From positions 1 to 64,000 of the forward strand of contig JAFYOX010000089.1 of assembly GCA_017547755.1 (NCBI GenBank): a stretch of 64,000 bases of DNA, given 5' to 3'. Positions 7,334 through 16,350 of this stretch are shown in pieces. How positions within the stretch are numbered: the stretch's first letter is position 1; the number at the start of each line of letters is the position of its first letter. Both the position numbers and the translations under genes were made by a program. Below the pieces are notes generated by a model. That model was not told the DNA's origin and searched no databases. It was given only the letters and a program-made list of their open reading frames with translations. The DNA is from Clostridia bacterium (GTDB lineage: Bacteria; Bacillota; Clostridia; Oscillospirales; CAG-272).

Positions 7334-9301
7334 TTATTTTTCAAGAATCGTCCCGTCTCTGTATGCCGCAAGGAGACAGCGGAGTTCCGCGATCCGCAGG
7401 GACAGTTCCGCGCCGTAGTCCGTGTCCGCGATGTTCACGCGGCGGTCCATTTTCTCGACCACGGAGACCTTCGGCGTGATGTTCGCGTTCATGCCGTCGT
7501 ACGGACGGTGTTCCGCCAGACGGAGGCTGTGCGAGTCGTAGATGAGCGTGTAGCCCGCGATGCCCGTCTTGATCCGGTATGCTTTCGAGATGCCGCCGTC
7601 GATGACGAACAGGCGTCCGCCTGCCTTGACCGGACTTTCGCCGTCCGCGCGGAGTACCGGCACGTGTCCGTTGATGATATGACCCTTCTGCGGATCGAGT
7701 CCGAATTCCGCAAGGATGCGTCCGCAGACCTCCTCGCGTTCCTTGACCTTATAATACGGCGTGTAGTGCTCGGCTTTGAGTTCCTTTTCGTCCGGAAGAA
7801 GCGTCCGTTCGAAGAATGCCATCTTGTCCTTGCCGTACAGGGGAGAATCCGGGCCGCACCAGAGATACCACATGAAGTCGCAGGCTTCCGTCTGTTCCGG
7901 AGAGCCGAAGGTGCCGAAATATGCCCGGTTGACCGCCTTGCCGATCCGGTCGAGCAGTTCGCGTCCGTGATAGACTCCGCCGCCTTCGGCAAACGGCAGA
8001 GTAACTTCGCGGAGCGTGCCGTCTTCGTTCATCGGGATCGAGCCGTGGTAGAGGAGATTGCCGTTTTCGCAGCGGTACATGGAGCCGTGGGCATAGAGGA
8101 ATTTGATGTGCGTGTTGAGCTTCGCGCTGTGGTGGAACGATGACGCAAGGATGCGCACCAGTTCCGCTTCTTCCGCAGTCAGCTTCAGCGGATCGTCCGG
8201 GTCAACGGTCGGGAAATATTTGTCGCAGAGCTCGTATTCCCGTCCGTCAATGACGATCACGCCGCGGCGGAAGTCGGTCTTTTCGAACAGCATCCGGCTT
8301 TCCATCCGGTATTCCGGATGCCGCCGCAGAAGCTGTCCTTCCAGCTTGAACTGGATCACCGCGATCGCCTTGTGCATCTTCGCGGTCAGCTTCAGGTCGA
8401 CGCTGTCGTAGACCACGTCGTCAAGGGTGTGCGGATAGAAGCGTGTGCACGGGTCGTCTGCATAGACTTCCGATGCAAAGACGGACAGCGGACGCAGATT
8501 CAGCCCGTAGCCGTCTTCAAGAACGTCGTAGCTGTTGTAGCCGAGGGCAATGCGGATGACGTTGGCGATCAGCGTGGTGTTGCCGGACGCCGCTCCCATC
8601 CACGAAATGTCGTGATTGCCCCATTCCACGTCGATGTGGTCGAAGGTCATCAGCTCGTCCATGATCTTGTCAGCACGCGGACCTCGGTCGAAGATGTCGC
8701 CGATGATGTGCAGGCGGTCGATGGTCAGCGAACGGATGAGGGAGCACACGGCAATGATGAATTCGTCCGCAATGCCGGTGTCCAGAATGGAGGCGATGAT
8801 CTCGTCGAAATAGTAGTCGCGGTTGATGTCGTCGGTCACGTTCAGCAGTTCGTCGAGGATGTAGTCGAAATGCGTACCGGGCATCTTTTTCCGCACGGAT
8901 TCGCGGGTATACTTCGCGGAGACGGCTTCACAGACGAGGAGCAGACGGTAGATCGTGATCTTACGCCATTCGTCATCAAGTTCGCCGTCCTGTGCGAGAA
9001 GCTTGATCTCGCGTTCGGGGTAGTAGATGAGCGTTGCGAGTAGGTTCCGGTCGTTTGAAGATATGCTTTTTTCGAAGATCAGGTCGATCTTTGCCTTGAT
9101 CATACCGGATGCGCTGCGCAGAAGGCGGAGGAAGGATTCGTATTCTCCGTGAAGGTCACTGAAGAAGTATTCCGTTCCTTTCGGCAGACTGCGGAGTGCG
9201 GAGAGATTGATGATTTCCGCCGAAGCGGCTTCGATGTTCGGGTAATCGCGGGAGAGAAGCTCCAGATACCGGCGGTCGGGATGAGTGTTTTCGTGTGTCA
9301 T
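7334..9301 (-). CDS. fbp: Fructose-1,6-bisphosphatase class III
   Basis: 655 residues, the usual size of the large Firmicutes-type enzyme that hydrolyses fructose-1,6-bisphosphate in gluconeogenesis. It is built on a metallophosphatase core whose motifs are visible: SDLHGEYES (about 48-56), GDIFDRGPRAD (about 205) and GNHDISWMG (about 230). It heads the operon running down to 4206. Promoter boxes with a 17-base spacer lie at 9339-9367. The gene-family assignment rests on near full-length similarity to class III FBPases that I recognise (for example NIEAASAEIINLSAL at the N terminus). Confidence 0.95.
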   Translation of the reverse strand: MTHENTHPDRRYLELLSRDYPNIEAASAEIINLSALRSLPKGTEYFFSDLHGEYESFLRLLRSASGMIKAKIDLIFEKSISSNDRNLLATLIYYPEREIKLLAQDGELDDEWRKITIYRLLLVCEAVSAKYTRESVRKKMPGTHFDYILDELLNVTDDINRDYYFDEIIASILDTGIADEFIIAVCSLIRSLTIDRLHIIGDIFDRGPRADKIMDELMTFDHIDVEWGNHDISWMGAASGNTTLIANVIRIALGYNSYDVLEDGYGLNLRPLSVFASEVYADDPCTRFYPHTLDDVVYDSVDLKLTAKMHKAIAVIQFKLEGQLLRRHPEYRMESRMLFEKTDFRRGVIVIDGREYELCDKYFPTVDPDDPLKLTAEEAELVRILASSFHHSAKLNTHIKFLYAHGSMYRCENGNLLYHGSIPMNEDGTLREVTLPFAEGGGVYHGRELLDRIGKAVNRAYFGTFGSPEQTEACDFMWYLWCGPDSPLYGKDKMAFFERTLLPDEKELKAEHYTPYYKVKEREEVCGRILAEFGLDPQKGHIINGHVPVLRADGESPVKAGGRLFVIDGGISKAYRIKTGIAGYTLIYDSHSLRLAEHRPYDGMNANITPKVSVVEKMDRRVNIADTDYGAELSLRIAELRCLLAAYRDGTILEK

Positions 9302-9338
9302 GGCATCTCCGGGTGATACAGAATTTCAATATATATCA

Positions 9339-9367
9339 ATTATATATAATTCCGCGGATATAATCAA
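9339..9367 (-). promoter_or_regulatory. Sigma-A promoter of fbp operon
   Basis: Minus strand: TTGATT (9362-9367), 17-base spacer, TATAAT (9339-9344), 38 bases before the fbp start. Confidence 0.7.
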
Positions 9368-9408
9368 GCCGTTTTGCGGTATTTTTACGGGAAACTTTGC
9401 GTGTCCGG

Positions 9409-9437
9409 TTGAAAAACGTCCGTCATTCTGCTATAAT
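9409..9437 (+). promoter_or_regulatory. Sigma-A promoter of the epimerase-G1PDH-GH20 operon
   Basis: TTGAAA (9409-9414), 17-base spacer, TATAAT (9432-9437). It is divergent from the fbp promoter; about 40 bases separate the two sets of boxes. Confidence 0.8.
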
Positions 9438-9483
9438 GGAGGCATCCTATTTCGTATTTCCTGCCTGAAACGGAGAAAATATC

Positions 9484-10161
9484 ATGCTGAAACAACAGAT
9501 CGCACCTTCCATGATGTGCGCGGACTACCGCGGCTTCACGGAACTGCTCGACACCTTTAAAACCGCCGGCATCGAATATCTGCACATCGACGTGATGGAC
9601 GGCGTGTTCGTGAAGAATTACACCCTCGGCACCGACTTCTGCGAACGTCTGCGCGCCATGACCGACATTCCGCTCGACATCCATCTCATGATCACCGAAC
9701 CGGAATGGAAGATCGACTGGTTCAAACCGCGCGCCGGAGAATACGTCTCCGTCCACGCGGAAGCGACCAATCACCTCCAGCGCGCCCTTGCCGCGATCAG
9801 AAAGTACGATGCAAAACCGATGGCGGCACTCAATCCGGCGACCCCTCTGTCCGTCCTCGACTATGTCCTCGACGACATCGACGCGGTCCTTCTGATGACG
9901 GTCAATCCCGGATTCGCCGGACAGAAGCTGATCCCGCAGACCCTCAAAAAGATCACCGACTGCCGCCGCTACCTCGACGAACGCGGATACAGCCATGTCG
10001 GGATCGAAGTGGACGGCAACGTCAGCTTCGAAAACGCGAAGAAAATGTACGAAGCGGGCGCGAACATCTACGTTGCGGGAACGTCCAGCGTGTTCTGGAA
10101 CGGTGCGGACATCCCGGCGAACATCGCGCACCTGCGTGAAATGACGGGAGGTACCGTATGA
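9484..10161 (+). CDS. rpe: Ribulose-phosphate 3-epimerase family protein
   Basis: 225 residues forming one TIM barrel. Typical ribulose-5-phosphate epimerase signatures are present: PSMMCADY at the N terminus, YLHIDVMDG (metal-binding His and catalytic Asp), LDIHLMI, MTVNPGFAGQ (phosphate and active-site loop) and GIEVDGNVS. The reaction would interconvert ribulose-5-phosphate and xylulose-5-phosphate, or a related ketose phosphate such as allulose-6-phosphate. Its coupling by an ATGA overlap to a glycerol-1-phosphate-type dehydrogenase and a GH20 enzyme suggests a dedicated sugar pathway, so it may be a paralogue specialised for another ketose phosphate and not the housekeeping enzyme. Confidence 0.85.
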   Translation: MLKQQIAPSMMCADYRGFTELLDTFKTAGIEYLHIDVMDGVFVKNYTLGTDFCERLRAMTDIPLDIHLMITEPEWKIDWFKPRAGEYVSVHAEATNHLQRALAAIRKYDAKPMAALNPATPLSVLDYVLDDIDAVLLMTVNPGFAGQKLIPQTLKKITDCRRYLDERGYSHVGIEVDGNVSFENAKKMYEAGANIYVAGTSSVFWNGADIPANIAHLREMTGGTV

Positions 10162-11492
10162 ATTATTCCATCGGCTGGCTCATGGCGAACGACGGCTTCG
10201 AATGTGCCTGCGGAAAGCGGCATTACGGTCTGCTGAAGGACTGCATCATCGGCGAGAACGCACTGCTCCGCCTGCCGGAAATGCTCCGCAAATACGGCGG
10301 CACGCATCCGTTCATCCTCTGCGACACGCTGACATACGAAGCGGCCGGAAAAGCCGTGACGGAACTTCTGAAAAAGGAAAATATTTCCTATACCATCCAC
10401 ATCATCGAACGCATCCATCCCGCGCCGGACGAAAAGATCGTCGGCGAAGCGGTGATGTACTGCGATGAGAAATGCGATATCGTCGTTGCGGTCGGCGGCG
10501 GTGTCATCAACGATACCTGCAAGATCCTCGCGGCGGCGAAGAAGGTGACGGACATCTACGTGGCAACGGCTCCGTCCATGGATGGCTTTGCATCCGCATC
10601 CTCTTCGATGGAACGCGGCGGACTGAAGGTCTCGCTCAATTCCAAATGCCCCGACGTCGTCATCGGTGACGCGGAGATCCTTGCCGCCGCCCCGACCCAC
10701 ATGATCCGTTCCGGCATCGGCGACATGATCGCAAAATACGTCAGCATCGTCGAATGGCAGATCGCCGCGCTCCTGCTCGGGGAATATTACTGCCCGACCG
10801 TGGCAGAGATCGTCCGCGCATCGCTGGATGTCTGCGTGAAGGTCGCAAAAGATGCGGTGAATGGCGATCATGACGCGGTCTGCAAGCTGACCGAAGGTCT
10901 GGTCATGTCCGGACTTGCCATGAATTATGCGGGAATCTCCCGTCCGGCATCCGGCATGGAACATTACATCTCCCACATCATCGATATGCGTGCGCTCGAA
11001 TTCGGGACACCCGCCGACCTGCACGGCATCCAGTGCGGCATGGCGACCCTGCTGACCGTACAGGCGTACGAAAAGCTGATGCAGATCACGCCGGACAAGG
11101 AAAAAGCACTCGCGTATGTGAACGGTTTCTCTCTTGACGGCTGGTTTGAACACCTCCGCGCACAGCTCGGTCACGGTGCGGAAGCGATGATCGCTGGAGA
11201 ACGGAAAGAAAAGAAATACGACGCGGAAAAGCATGCCGCAAGACTTGAAAAGATCCTTGATCACTGGGATGAGATCCGCCGTATTGCGGGAGAACTGCCG
11301 TCGTCCGCCGGACTGCGGGAATTCTTCGTGTCGATCGGACATCTCACCTCCGGAAAGGACTTCGGACTTACGGAAAACGAACTGCGTGAAGCGTTCCTCA
11401 TGGCGAAGGACATCCGTGACAAATATGTCATCGGACGGATGCTCTGGGACTTCGGCATTCTGGAAGAATTCGCGGACGCGATCGAATATTGA
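10158..11492 (+). CDS. sn-glycerol-1-phosphate dehydrogenase family protein (AraM/EgsA-like)
   Basis: 444 residues of the dehydroquinate-synthase-like/G1PDH superfamily. The NAD(P)-binding turn VAVGGGVINDTCK, the loop TAPSMDGFAS, and metal ligands in GIGDMIAKY (Asp), YISHIIDM (His) and LHGIQCG (His) are all present. The founding reaction is NAD(P)H-dependent reduction of dihydroxyacetone phosphate to glycerol-1-phosphate; several bacterial relatives act on other sugar phosphates. The N terminus carries a CACGKRH motif (C16, C18, H22), shared with the paralogue at 41836. It overlaps the epimerase gene by ATGA and is followed by GH20 after 57 bases. Confidence 0.85.
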   Translation: MNYSIGWLMANDGFECACGKRHYGLLKDCIIGENALLRLPEMLRKYGGTHPFILCDTLTYEAAGKAVTELLKKENISYTIHIIERIHPAPDEKIVGEAVMYCDEKCDIVVAVGGGVINDTCKILAAAKKVTDIYVATAPSMDGFASASSSMERGGLKVSLNSKCPDVVIGDAEILAAAPTHMIRSGIGDMIAKYVSIVEWQIAALLLGEYYCPTVAEIVRASLDVCVKVAKDAVNGDHDAVCKLTEGLVMSGLAMNYAGISRPASGMEHYISHIIDMRALEFGTPADLHGIQCGMATLLTVQAYEKLMQITPDKEKALAYVNGFSLDGWFEHLRAQLGHGAEAMIAGERKEKKYDAEKHAARLEKILDHWDEIRRIAGELPSSAGLREFFVSIGHLTSGKDFGLTENELREAFLMAKDIRDKYVIGRMLWDFGILEEFADAIEY

Positions 11493-11549
11493 GTGGAACC
11501 GGATCGCCCGAACCACCCTTCGTGCCATCCGGAAACAGGAGGTAACCTT

Positions 11550-13019
11550 ATGTATCTGACCAATCTCTACCCCCGTCCTGCTTCCTTTTGTGAAACGGAA
11601 GATATCCGCTATACCTTCGGAAGCCGCGTGACGGCGTATCTCACGGCTCCCGCTCTTTCCGCCGATATGATCGGACGGATGCGGTCCCTCTGGAACAATT
11701 TCGCAAAGACCGCCTCCGAACTGGACATCCGCACCGTTCCGGCGGCGCACGGCTGTTCTCTCCGGATCGGCGATATCCCGGAATCCGGTGAGATCCCCGA
11801 ACATTATGCGATCACCGCCGACGGACGCGGCGTTCTGCTGACGGCGGCGGATGCCAATGCCCTCATGGACGGATTCGCGACACTTGTACAGCTCATCTGC
11901 CCCGTGGATCTCGATGAAGGCAAGGAAGAATTCTATATCACCGGCGTGCAGATCACGGACAAGCCGTCGGTCGGCTTCCGGAGCGTGCATTTCTGCATCT
12001 TCCCGGACAGCGCCCTGTCCACCATCGAAAAGGCGATCCACATGGCGGGATTCATGAAATTCACGCACGTTGTCCTCGAATTCTGGGGAACGCTCCGCTA
12101 CGAGACCATGCCGGAGCTGGCATGGAAGGACCGTTCGTTCACGAAAGCCGAGATGCGTACCCTTGTTGACCTCGCGCGCAGCTACGGCATGGAAGTGATC
12201 CCGATGATCAACCATTTCGGTCATGCGCCGGGTGCAAGAAGCTGTTACGGACGGCACACGATCCTCAACGCCAATCCGCGCCGTGCGAAACTTTTCGAGC
12301 CGGACGGCTGGACGTGGTGCCTGTCGAATCCCGATACGTACAAGCTCCTGTCCGATATGCGCGAAGAACTGTTCGACCTCTGCGGAGAGGGTTCGTACTT
12401 CCATCTCGGCTTCGACGAAGCGTATTCCTTTGCGACCTGCGACGTCTGCCGGAAGCGCGTACCCGCCGAACTTCTCGCGGAATACATCAACCGCCTGACG
12501 GAAGACCTTGCGAAGACCGGACGCCGTCCGATCATCTGGCACGACGAGCTCATCCGCCGCTCCGATTTCGCCGGAAAGATCCCCGACGCCATCGTTGCAA
12601 ACGGACAGTCCCACAATACGGATGCCGCGCTTGACCTTCTCGACCGCCGCGTCATCATCGCCGACTGGCAGTACGAATACCGCAGTACCGGCGACGGCGG
12701 AAACGTCAATCCCACCGCGTCGTATTTCCAGTCGAAGGGATTCGACACTGTCCTCTGTCCGTGGGATGATCTGGGCAACGTCCGCACGCTCTGCGAAGAC
12801 GCGCGTCTTCTGTCCGCGTACGGCGTGATGCTGACGACGTGGCACCATCTGCCCGCATTCCTGCCGAAATTCCTGAACGTCTCGGAATACGCATGGCACG
12901 CGAAGGGACCGTACACGCACGTTCCGATCACGGAAGCGGCGGCGATCCTGCGCACGGTATACCCGACGTACGGCGATTACGTCAGCTCCGGATGGAACGC
13001 ATTCGAAGTGGATGGATAA
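11550..13019 (+). CDS. GH20 family glycosidase (beta-N-acetylhexosaminidase-like)
   Basis: 489 residues, no signal peptide, so cytoplasmic. An N-terminal GH20b-like domain (about 1-130) precedes a TIM barrel. The adjacent pair D289-E290 in HLGFDEAY matches the Asp-Glu pair that GH20 enzymes use for substrate-assisted cleavage of terminal beta-linked GlcNAc or GalNAc. Start 11550 follows AGGAGG; the 19 codons upstream of it are intergenic. The operon partners (epimerase and G1PDH-like enzyme) suggest that the released sugar or its partner is metabolised by them. The FRSVHF and EVIPMINHFGH strands fit the family. Confidence 0.85.
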   Translation: MYLTNLYPRPASFCETEDIRYTFGSRVTAYLTAPALSADMIGRMRSLWNNFAKTASELDIRTVPAAHGCSLRIGDIPESGEIPEHYAITADGRGVLLTAADANALMDGFATLVQLICPVDLDEGKEEFYITGVQITDKPSVGFRSVHFCIFPDSALSTIEKAIHMAGFMKFTHVVLEFWGTLRYETMPELAWKDRSFTKAEMRTLVDLARSYGMEVIPMINHFGHAPGARSCYGRHTILNANPRRAKLFEPDGWTWCLSNPDTYKLLSDMREELFDLCGEGSYFHLGFDEAYSFATCDVCRKRVPAELLAEYINRLTEDLAKTGRRPIIWHDELIRRSDFAGKIPDAIVANGQSHNTDAALDLLDRRVIIADWQYEYRSTGDGGNVNPTASYFQSKGFDTVLCPWDDLGNVRTLCEDARLLSAYGVMLTTWHHLPAFLPKFLNVSEYAWHAKGPYTHVPITEAAAILRTVYPTYGDYVSSGWNAFEVDG

Positions 13020-13050
13020 TACCGGGAAATAATATAAAAACCTGTTAAAT

Positions 13051-13081
13051 AATCGCCCGGAATTGACTTTCCGGGCGATTT
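13051..13081 (+). terminator. Terminator of the epimerase-G1PDH-GH20 operon
   Basis: Perfect 12-bp arms AATCGCCCGGAA (13051-13062) and complement (13069-13080) with a 6-base loop. The loop and 3' arm also form the -35 box and spacer of the next promoter. Confidence 0.8.
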
Positions 13082-13091
13082 GTGCTATATT
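13063..13091 (+). promoter_or_regulatory. Sigma-A promoter of solute-binding lipoprotein gene
   Basis: TTGACT (13063-13068, exactly the loop of the terminator hairpin), 17-base spacer that contains the hairpin 3' arm, TATATT (13086-13091). Confidence 0.75.
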
Positions 13092-13134
13092 AGGCTTATA
13101 TTAAATGATTACAGATGAAAGAAGGACTGCATCC

Positions 13135-14646
13135 ATGAAAAAGCAGAACCGGCTTGCCGCACTTGTGCTGGCACTTCTCCTTGCACTCCCGTTTGCTTCC
13201 TGCGCATCCAACGAAGAAACCAATCCCGACGACGCACAGACGACTGTGACCGCCTCCGAAGGCACCGTCGCGGAAGAAGAAGTTTCCGAAGAACCTGCCG
13301 AAGAACGCCTCAAGCCGAACATTCCCGAAACCGCGGATTTCGGCGGCGATGAGATCTACTTCCTCCACTGGTATCATCCGTCGTGGGACGCGACCGTCCG
13401 CACCAACCGTGACCTTTACGCGGAATCCCTCACCGGTGAAGCCATCAACGACGTCGTCTACAACCGCAACATGAAGATCGAGACCGACTACAACGTCAAG
13501 ATCGCGTTCGAAAACCTCGACCTCGGTCAGATCGACGGTGCGATCTCCAAGGCGGTTGCCAGCGGTGACGATACCTACGACGTTGTCTACCCCCGTCTCT
13601 ACGAAGCGGCGAGCATGTACCAGAAGGACTACTTCCTCAACCTCTTCGACGTACCGAACCTCGACCTCACCCAGCCGTGGTGGGACGGAAACTGCGTGGA
13701 ATCCCTGTCCATGAACAACCGTCTTCTTGCGGTCGCCGGCTCTCTCAACATCAACGACAAGGATGCAACGGCGGCGCTCGCGTTCAACAAGGGCTACGCG
13801 GAATCCCTCGGACTTGCAAACATCTATGACATCGTCCTCGAAGGCGAATGGACCTACGACCAGCTCATCTCCATGGCGGAAGGCGCGGCAGTCGACACCA
13901 ACGGCAACGGCGTCATGGAAGACGAAGATATGTGGGGTCTCCTCGGCGGTCACGACGTTATGTCCGCATTCTGGTTCGGTTCCGGTGAACTCATGGTCAC
14001 CAAGGACGCCGACGATATCTTCCAGTTCACCTTCGGCAGCGAACGCTCCGTCACGGCGGCGGAACGTGTCGTCAGCCTCATGAACCAGAACTGGTTCCTC
14101 AACCACCATATGATCGCCAATACCGACGATACCTACTACACCCAGCTCTTTGAAACCGGCCACGGCCTCTTCTTCTGGATGCGTCTGGACGAAGTTACCA
14201 ATATGCGTGCCGGTGACACCGACTTCGGCATCATCCCGACCCCGAAGTACGAAGCATCCCAGGACAATTACTACAGCATGGTTTCCCAGCACACCACGGG
14301 TCTGATGTCCATTCCGCTCGTCATCACCGGCGAAAAGCTTTCCAACCTCGGTATCATCCTCGAAGCGATGGCTGCGGAATCCCATTATGAACTGATCCCG
14401 ACCTACATCGAAGAATCCCTCAAGACCAAGTATTCCCGTGACGCGGAATCCGGCGCAATGCTTGACATCATCATCAACAACCGCGTCTTCGACCCGATGC
14501 TGATCTACAACTTCGGCGGTTTCGCGGACACCTTCCAGAACTGGGGCGGTGCAAACAATACCCAGATCGCATCCACGCTTGCAAAATCCCAGAAGGCGGT
14601 TCAGAAGCTTCTCGACCGCTTCATCGAAGCCAATATGGGCGAATAA
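13135..14646 (+). CDS. Extracellular solute-binding lipoprotein (ABC importer family 1 type)
   Basis: 503 residues. A lipoprotein signal peptide ends at LPFASC (Cys23), then an acidic Glu/Pro/Thr linker to about residue 60, then a bilobal sugar-binding-protein fold. DTNGNGVMEDED near the middle is an EF-hand-like acidic loop seen in this group of clostridial binding proteins. It would capture an oligosaccharide at the outer face of the membrane. No permease or ATPase gene is adjacent, so it is an orphan receptor; the permeases at 24-26 kb or elsewhere may serve it. It is a distant paralogue of the protein at 56602 (shared TGExxNDxVYxRN block). The gene has its own promoter and terminator. Confidence 0.88.
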   Translation: MKKQNRLAALVLALLLALPFASCASNEETNPDDAQTTVTASEGTVAEEEVSEEPAEERLKPNIPETADFGGDEIYFLHWYHPSWDATVRTNRDLYAESLTGEAINDVVYNRNMKIETDYNVKIAFENLDLGQIDGAISKAVASGDDTYDVVYPRLYEAASMYQKDYFLNLFDVPNLDLTQPWWDGNCVESLSMNNRLLAVAGSLNINDKDATAALAFNKGYAESLGLANIYDIVLEGEWTYDQLISMAEGAAVDTNGNGVMEDEDMWGLLGGHDVMSAFWFGSGELMVTKDADDIFQFTFGSERSVTAAERVVSLMNQNWFLNHHMIANTDDTYYTQLFETGHGLFFWMRLDEVTNMRAGDTDFGIIPTPKYEASQDNYYSMVSQHTTGLMSIPLVITGEKLSNLGIILEAMAAESHYELIPTYIEESLKTKYSRDAESGAMLDIIINNRVFDPMLIYNFGGFADTFQNWGGANNTQIASTLAKSQKAVQKLLDRFIEANMGE

Positions 14647-14655
14647 TTTTTACGG

Positions 14656-14696
14656 AAAACAGGTGCTGTTCCTTTGCGGACAGTGCCTGTTTTTTC
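14656..14696 (+). terminator. Terminator after solute-binding protein gene
   Basis: AAAACAGG...CCTGTTTTTT stem-loop with G-T wobbles inside, ending in a run of six T. Confidence 0.7.
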
Positions 14697-14759
14697 GTTA
14701 TATCACAGAAATTCCGAAATATTTACCAAACTTAACAAACTCCTGTTACAAATTTGCTA

Positions 14760-14788
14760 TTGAAAAAACAAAATTCCTATTGTATAAT
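14760..14788 (+). promoter_or_regulatory. Sigma-A promoter of LCP-glyQS operon
   Basis: TTGAAA (14760-14765), 17-base spacer, TATAAT (14783-14788). Confidence 0.8.
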
Positions 14789-14882
14789 ATAAGCTGACGT
14801 GTTTTATAACGAGATACCGCCGGATGGACACGCAAACGTGCGATTCCGCGGAAATCCGACCGAAACCCGAAAGGAAATAACC

Positions 14883-16316
14883 ATGCTGTCGGCATTAAAA
14901 AATTTTGGCGTGACATTTCTGATCGCCGCCATGCTGTTCGGGATCATGGCATACTTTGCCATCGGCTTCGTGACCAATACCATGAACAGTATCATGAGCG
15001 ACGAAGAAAATGAACTCACCGAGATCATGCAGAACGAGGACACACAGAACCTTGTGAACGCCGGAACGGATCCTGCACAGACGCAGAAACCGGACAAGGA
15101 AGCGATTCCCGGGGAAAGTTTCAATTTCGTCGTCATCACGACCGACTACCGTCCCGATCTCTACGATAATTACAAGCCCACCCTCGAGCATATGTACCAG
15201 ACGGACTGGTACTCCGTCCCTTCGTCCGACACGCGCGGCTGTCTTGCCGGAGAATACCGGGAACCCCGTGCATCTTCCGTTGTCCTTGTCCGCGCGGATA
15301 GGGAAGCGAAGGAATATACATATACCAGCTTTTCTCCCGAAACGCAGGTCTACACCACTTCCGGCCTCCATACGCTTGCCGAAGTCTACAGCCTGTACGG
15401 CAAGCAGGCCATTGCGGATCACCTCCACGCGATGACCGGTCTGAAGATCAGGTACACTCTCCTGATCAACGCATACAATTTCGATGAATTTCTGGAGATC
15501 TGCGGCGCACCGACGATCACCCTCGCCAAGGACATCTATCAGGACGCGGACATGGCATATACCATGCAGTTCGAGACCACGAAGGAAAACATCGGCACCG
15601 ACGGATACCCGTGGACGGAACATATCCCGAACACACTGATCCTTCCGGCAGGGGACATTGAGCTGACCGCGGAAAACATTGAGATCCTCAACTCCGTTGC
15701 GGTACAGACCGCTGCGGATGCCGCTGCCAGGGAAACATGGACGGTGGATATCGTCAGGGCGTTCCTTACTGCTGTCGGTACCAGGGAAGACCTCAAGCCT
15801 CTTCTCGCGCAGCTCATCACGAACAAGTCCGAATGGAGCAACATCGAAGGTCTGAATTACACCGAACCGGAGCCGGAAATCACGGAACCGGAATCTGCGG
15901 ACGGCGAAACCGCCGCGCCGGAGAACACGGAAGGTGAAGTTCCCGGCACGGACGCACCGACGGAAGACGAACCGTATAACCCGTGGGAAGACACAGGCGG
16001 TGAATCCGCGGAAACCGTTCCCGCTGACGCGGAAGACGGAACCGAAGACCCCGCTGCGGAACCGGTAGAAGAGGAAGAAACGATCAACCGGATCTGGCTC
16101 CTTCCTCTGGGCGAACCAGAAAGTCCCATTCTGGAGACCGATTACACTATGAACGACTTCGAAGCGGTCGGCGCACTTCTTGCCGCCGCGGACGATTTCG
16201 AAAATATCAACGTACCCTATCCCGGCAGATTTATGGAAGCGAAGGATGACTCCGCTCCCTACTTCAATCCCGACCTCAATGCAGGTCTGGAAAAATTCCA
16301 GCAGTACCGTAAATAA
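14883..16316 (+). CDS. Divergent LCP (LytR-CpsA-Psr) family membrane protein
   Basis: 477 residues: one N-terminal membrane segment (about 8-38), a linker, then a weak LCP domain from about 80 to 230 (NFVVITTDYRP, SSVVLVRADREAKEYTYTSFSPET, LHTLAEVYSLYGKQAI, and NAYNFDEFLEICGAP). An acidic Glu/Pro/Thr-rich low-complexity stretch (about 320-400) and a short C-terminal domain follow. LCP enzymes attach teichoic acids or other glycopolymers to peptidoglycan. Here the domain is divergent, so attachment activity is uncertain. Start 14883 follows AAAGGAAATAACC; the 28 upstream codons show no signal. glyQS follows after 34 bases, probably in the same transcript. Confidence 0.7.
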   Translation: MLSALKNFGVTFLIAAMLFGIMAYFAIGFVTNTMNSIMSDEENELTEIMQNEDTQNLVNAGTDPAQTQKPDKEAIPGESFNFVVITTDYRPDLYDNYKPTLEHMYQTDWYSVPSSDTRGCLAGEYREPRASSVVLVRADREAKEYTYTSFSPETQVYTTSGLHTLAEVYSLYGKQAIADHLHAMTGLKIRYTLLINAYNFDEFLEICGAPTITLAKDIYQDADMAYTMQFETTKENIGTDGYPWTEHIPNTLILPAGDIELTAENIEILNSVAVQTAADAAARETWTVDIVRAFLTAVGTREDLKPLLAQLITNKSEWSNIEGLNYTEPEPEITEPESADGETAAPENTEGEVPGTDAPTEDEPYNPWEDTGGESAETVPADAEDGTEDPAAEPVEEEETINRIWLLPLGEPESPILETDYTMNDFEAVGALLAAADDFENINVPYPGRFMEAKDDSAPYFNPDLNAGLEKFQQYRK

Positions 16317-16350
16317 TTCCAACAACTCTACATAAAGGAGCACTATCATC

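Noticed and set aside
9285-9560. 91-codon open frame between fbp and the epimerase gene
   Set aside because: It covers both divergent promoters and runs out of frame into the epimerase gene.
16317-16350. T-box riboswitch before glyQS
   Set aside because: The gap to the upstream gene is only 34 bases and holds a ribosome site, so a T-box leader cannot fit.
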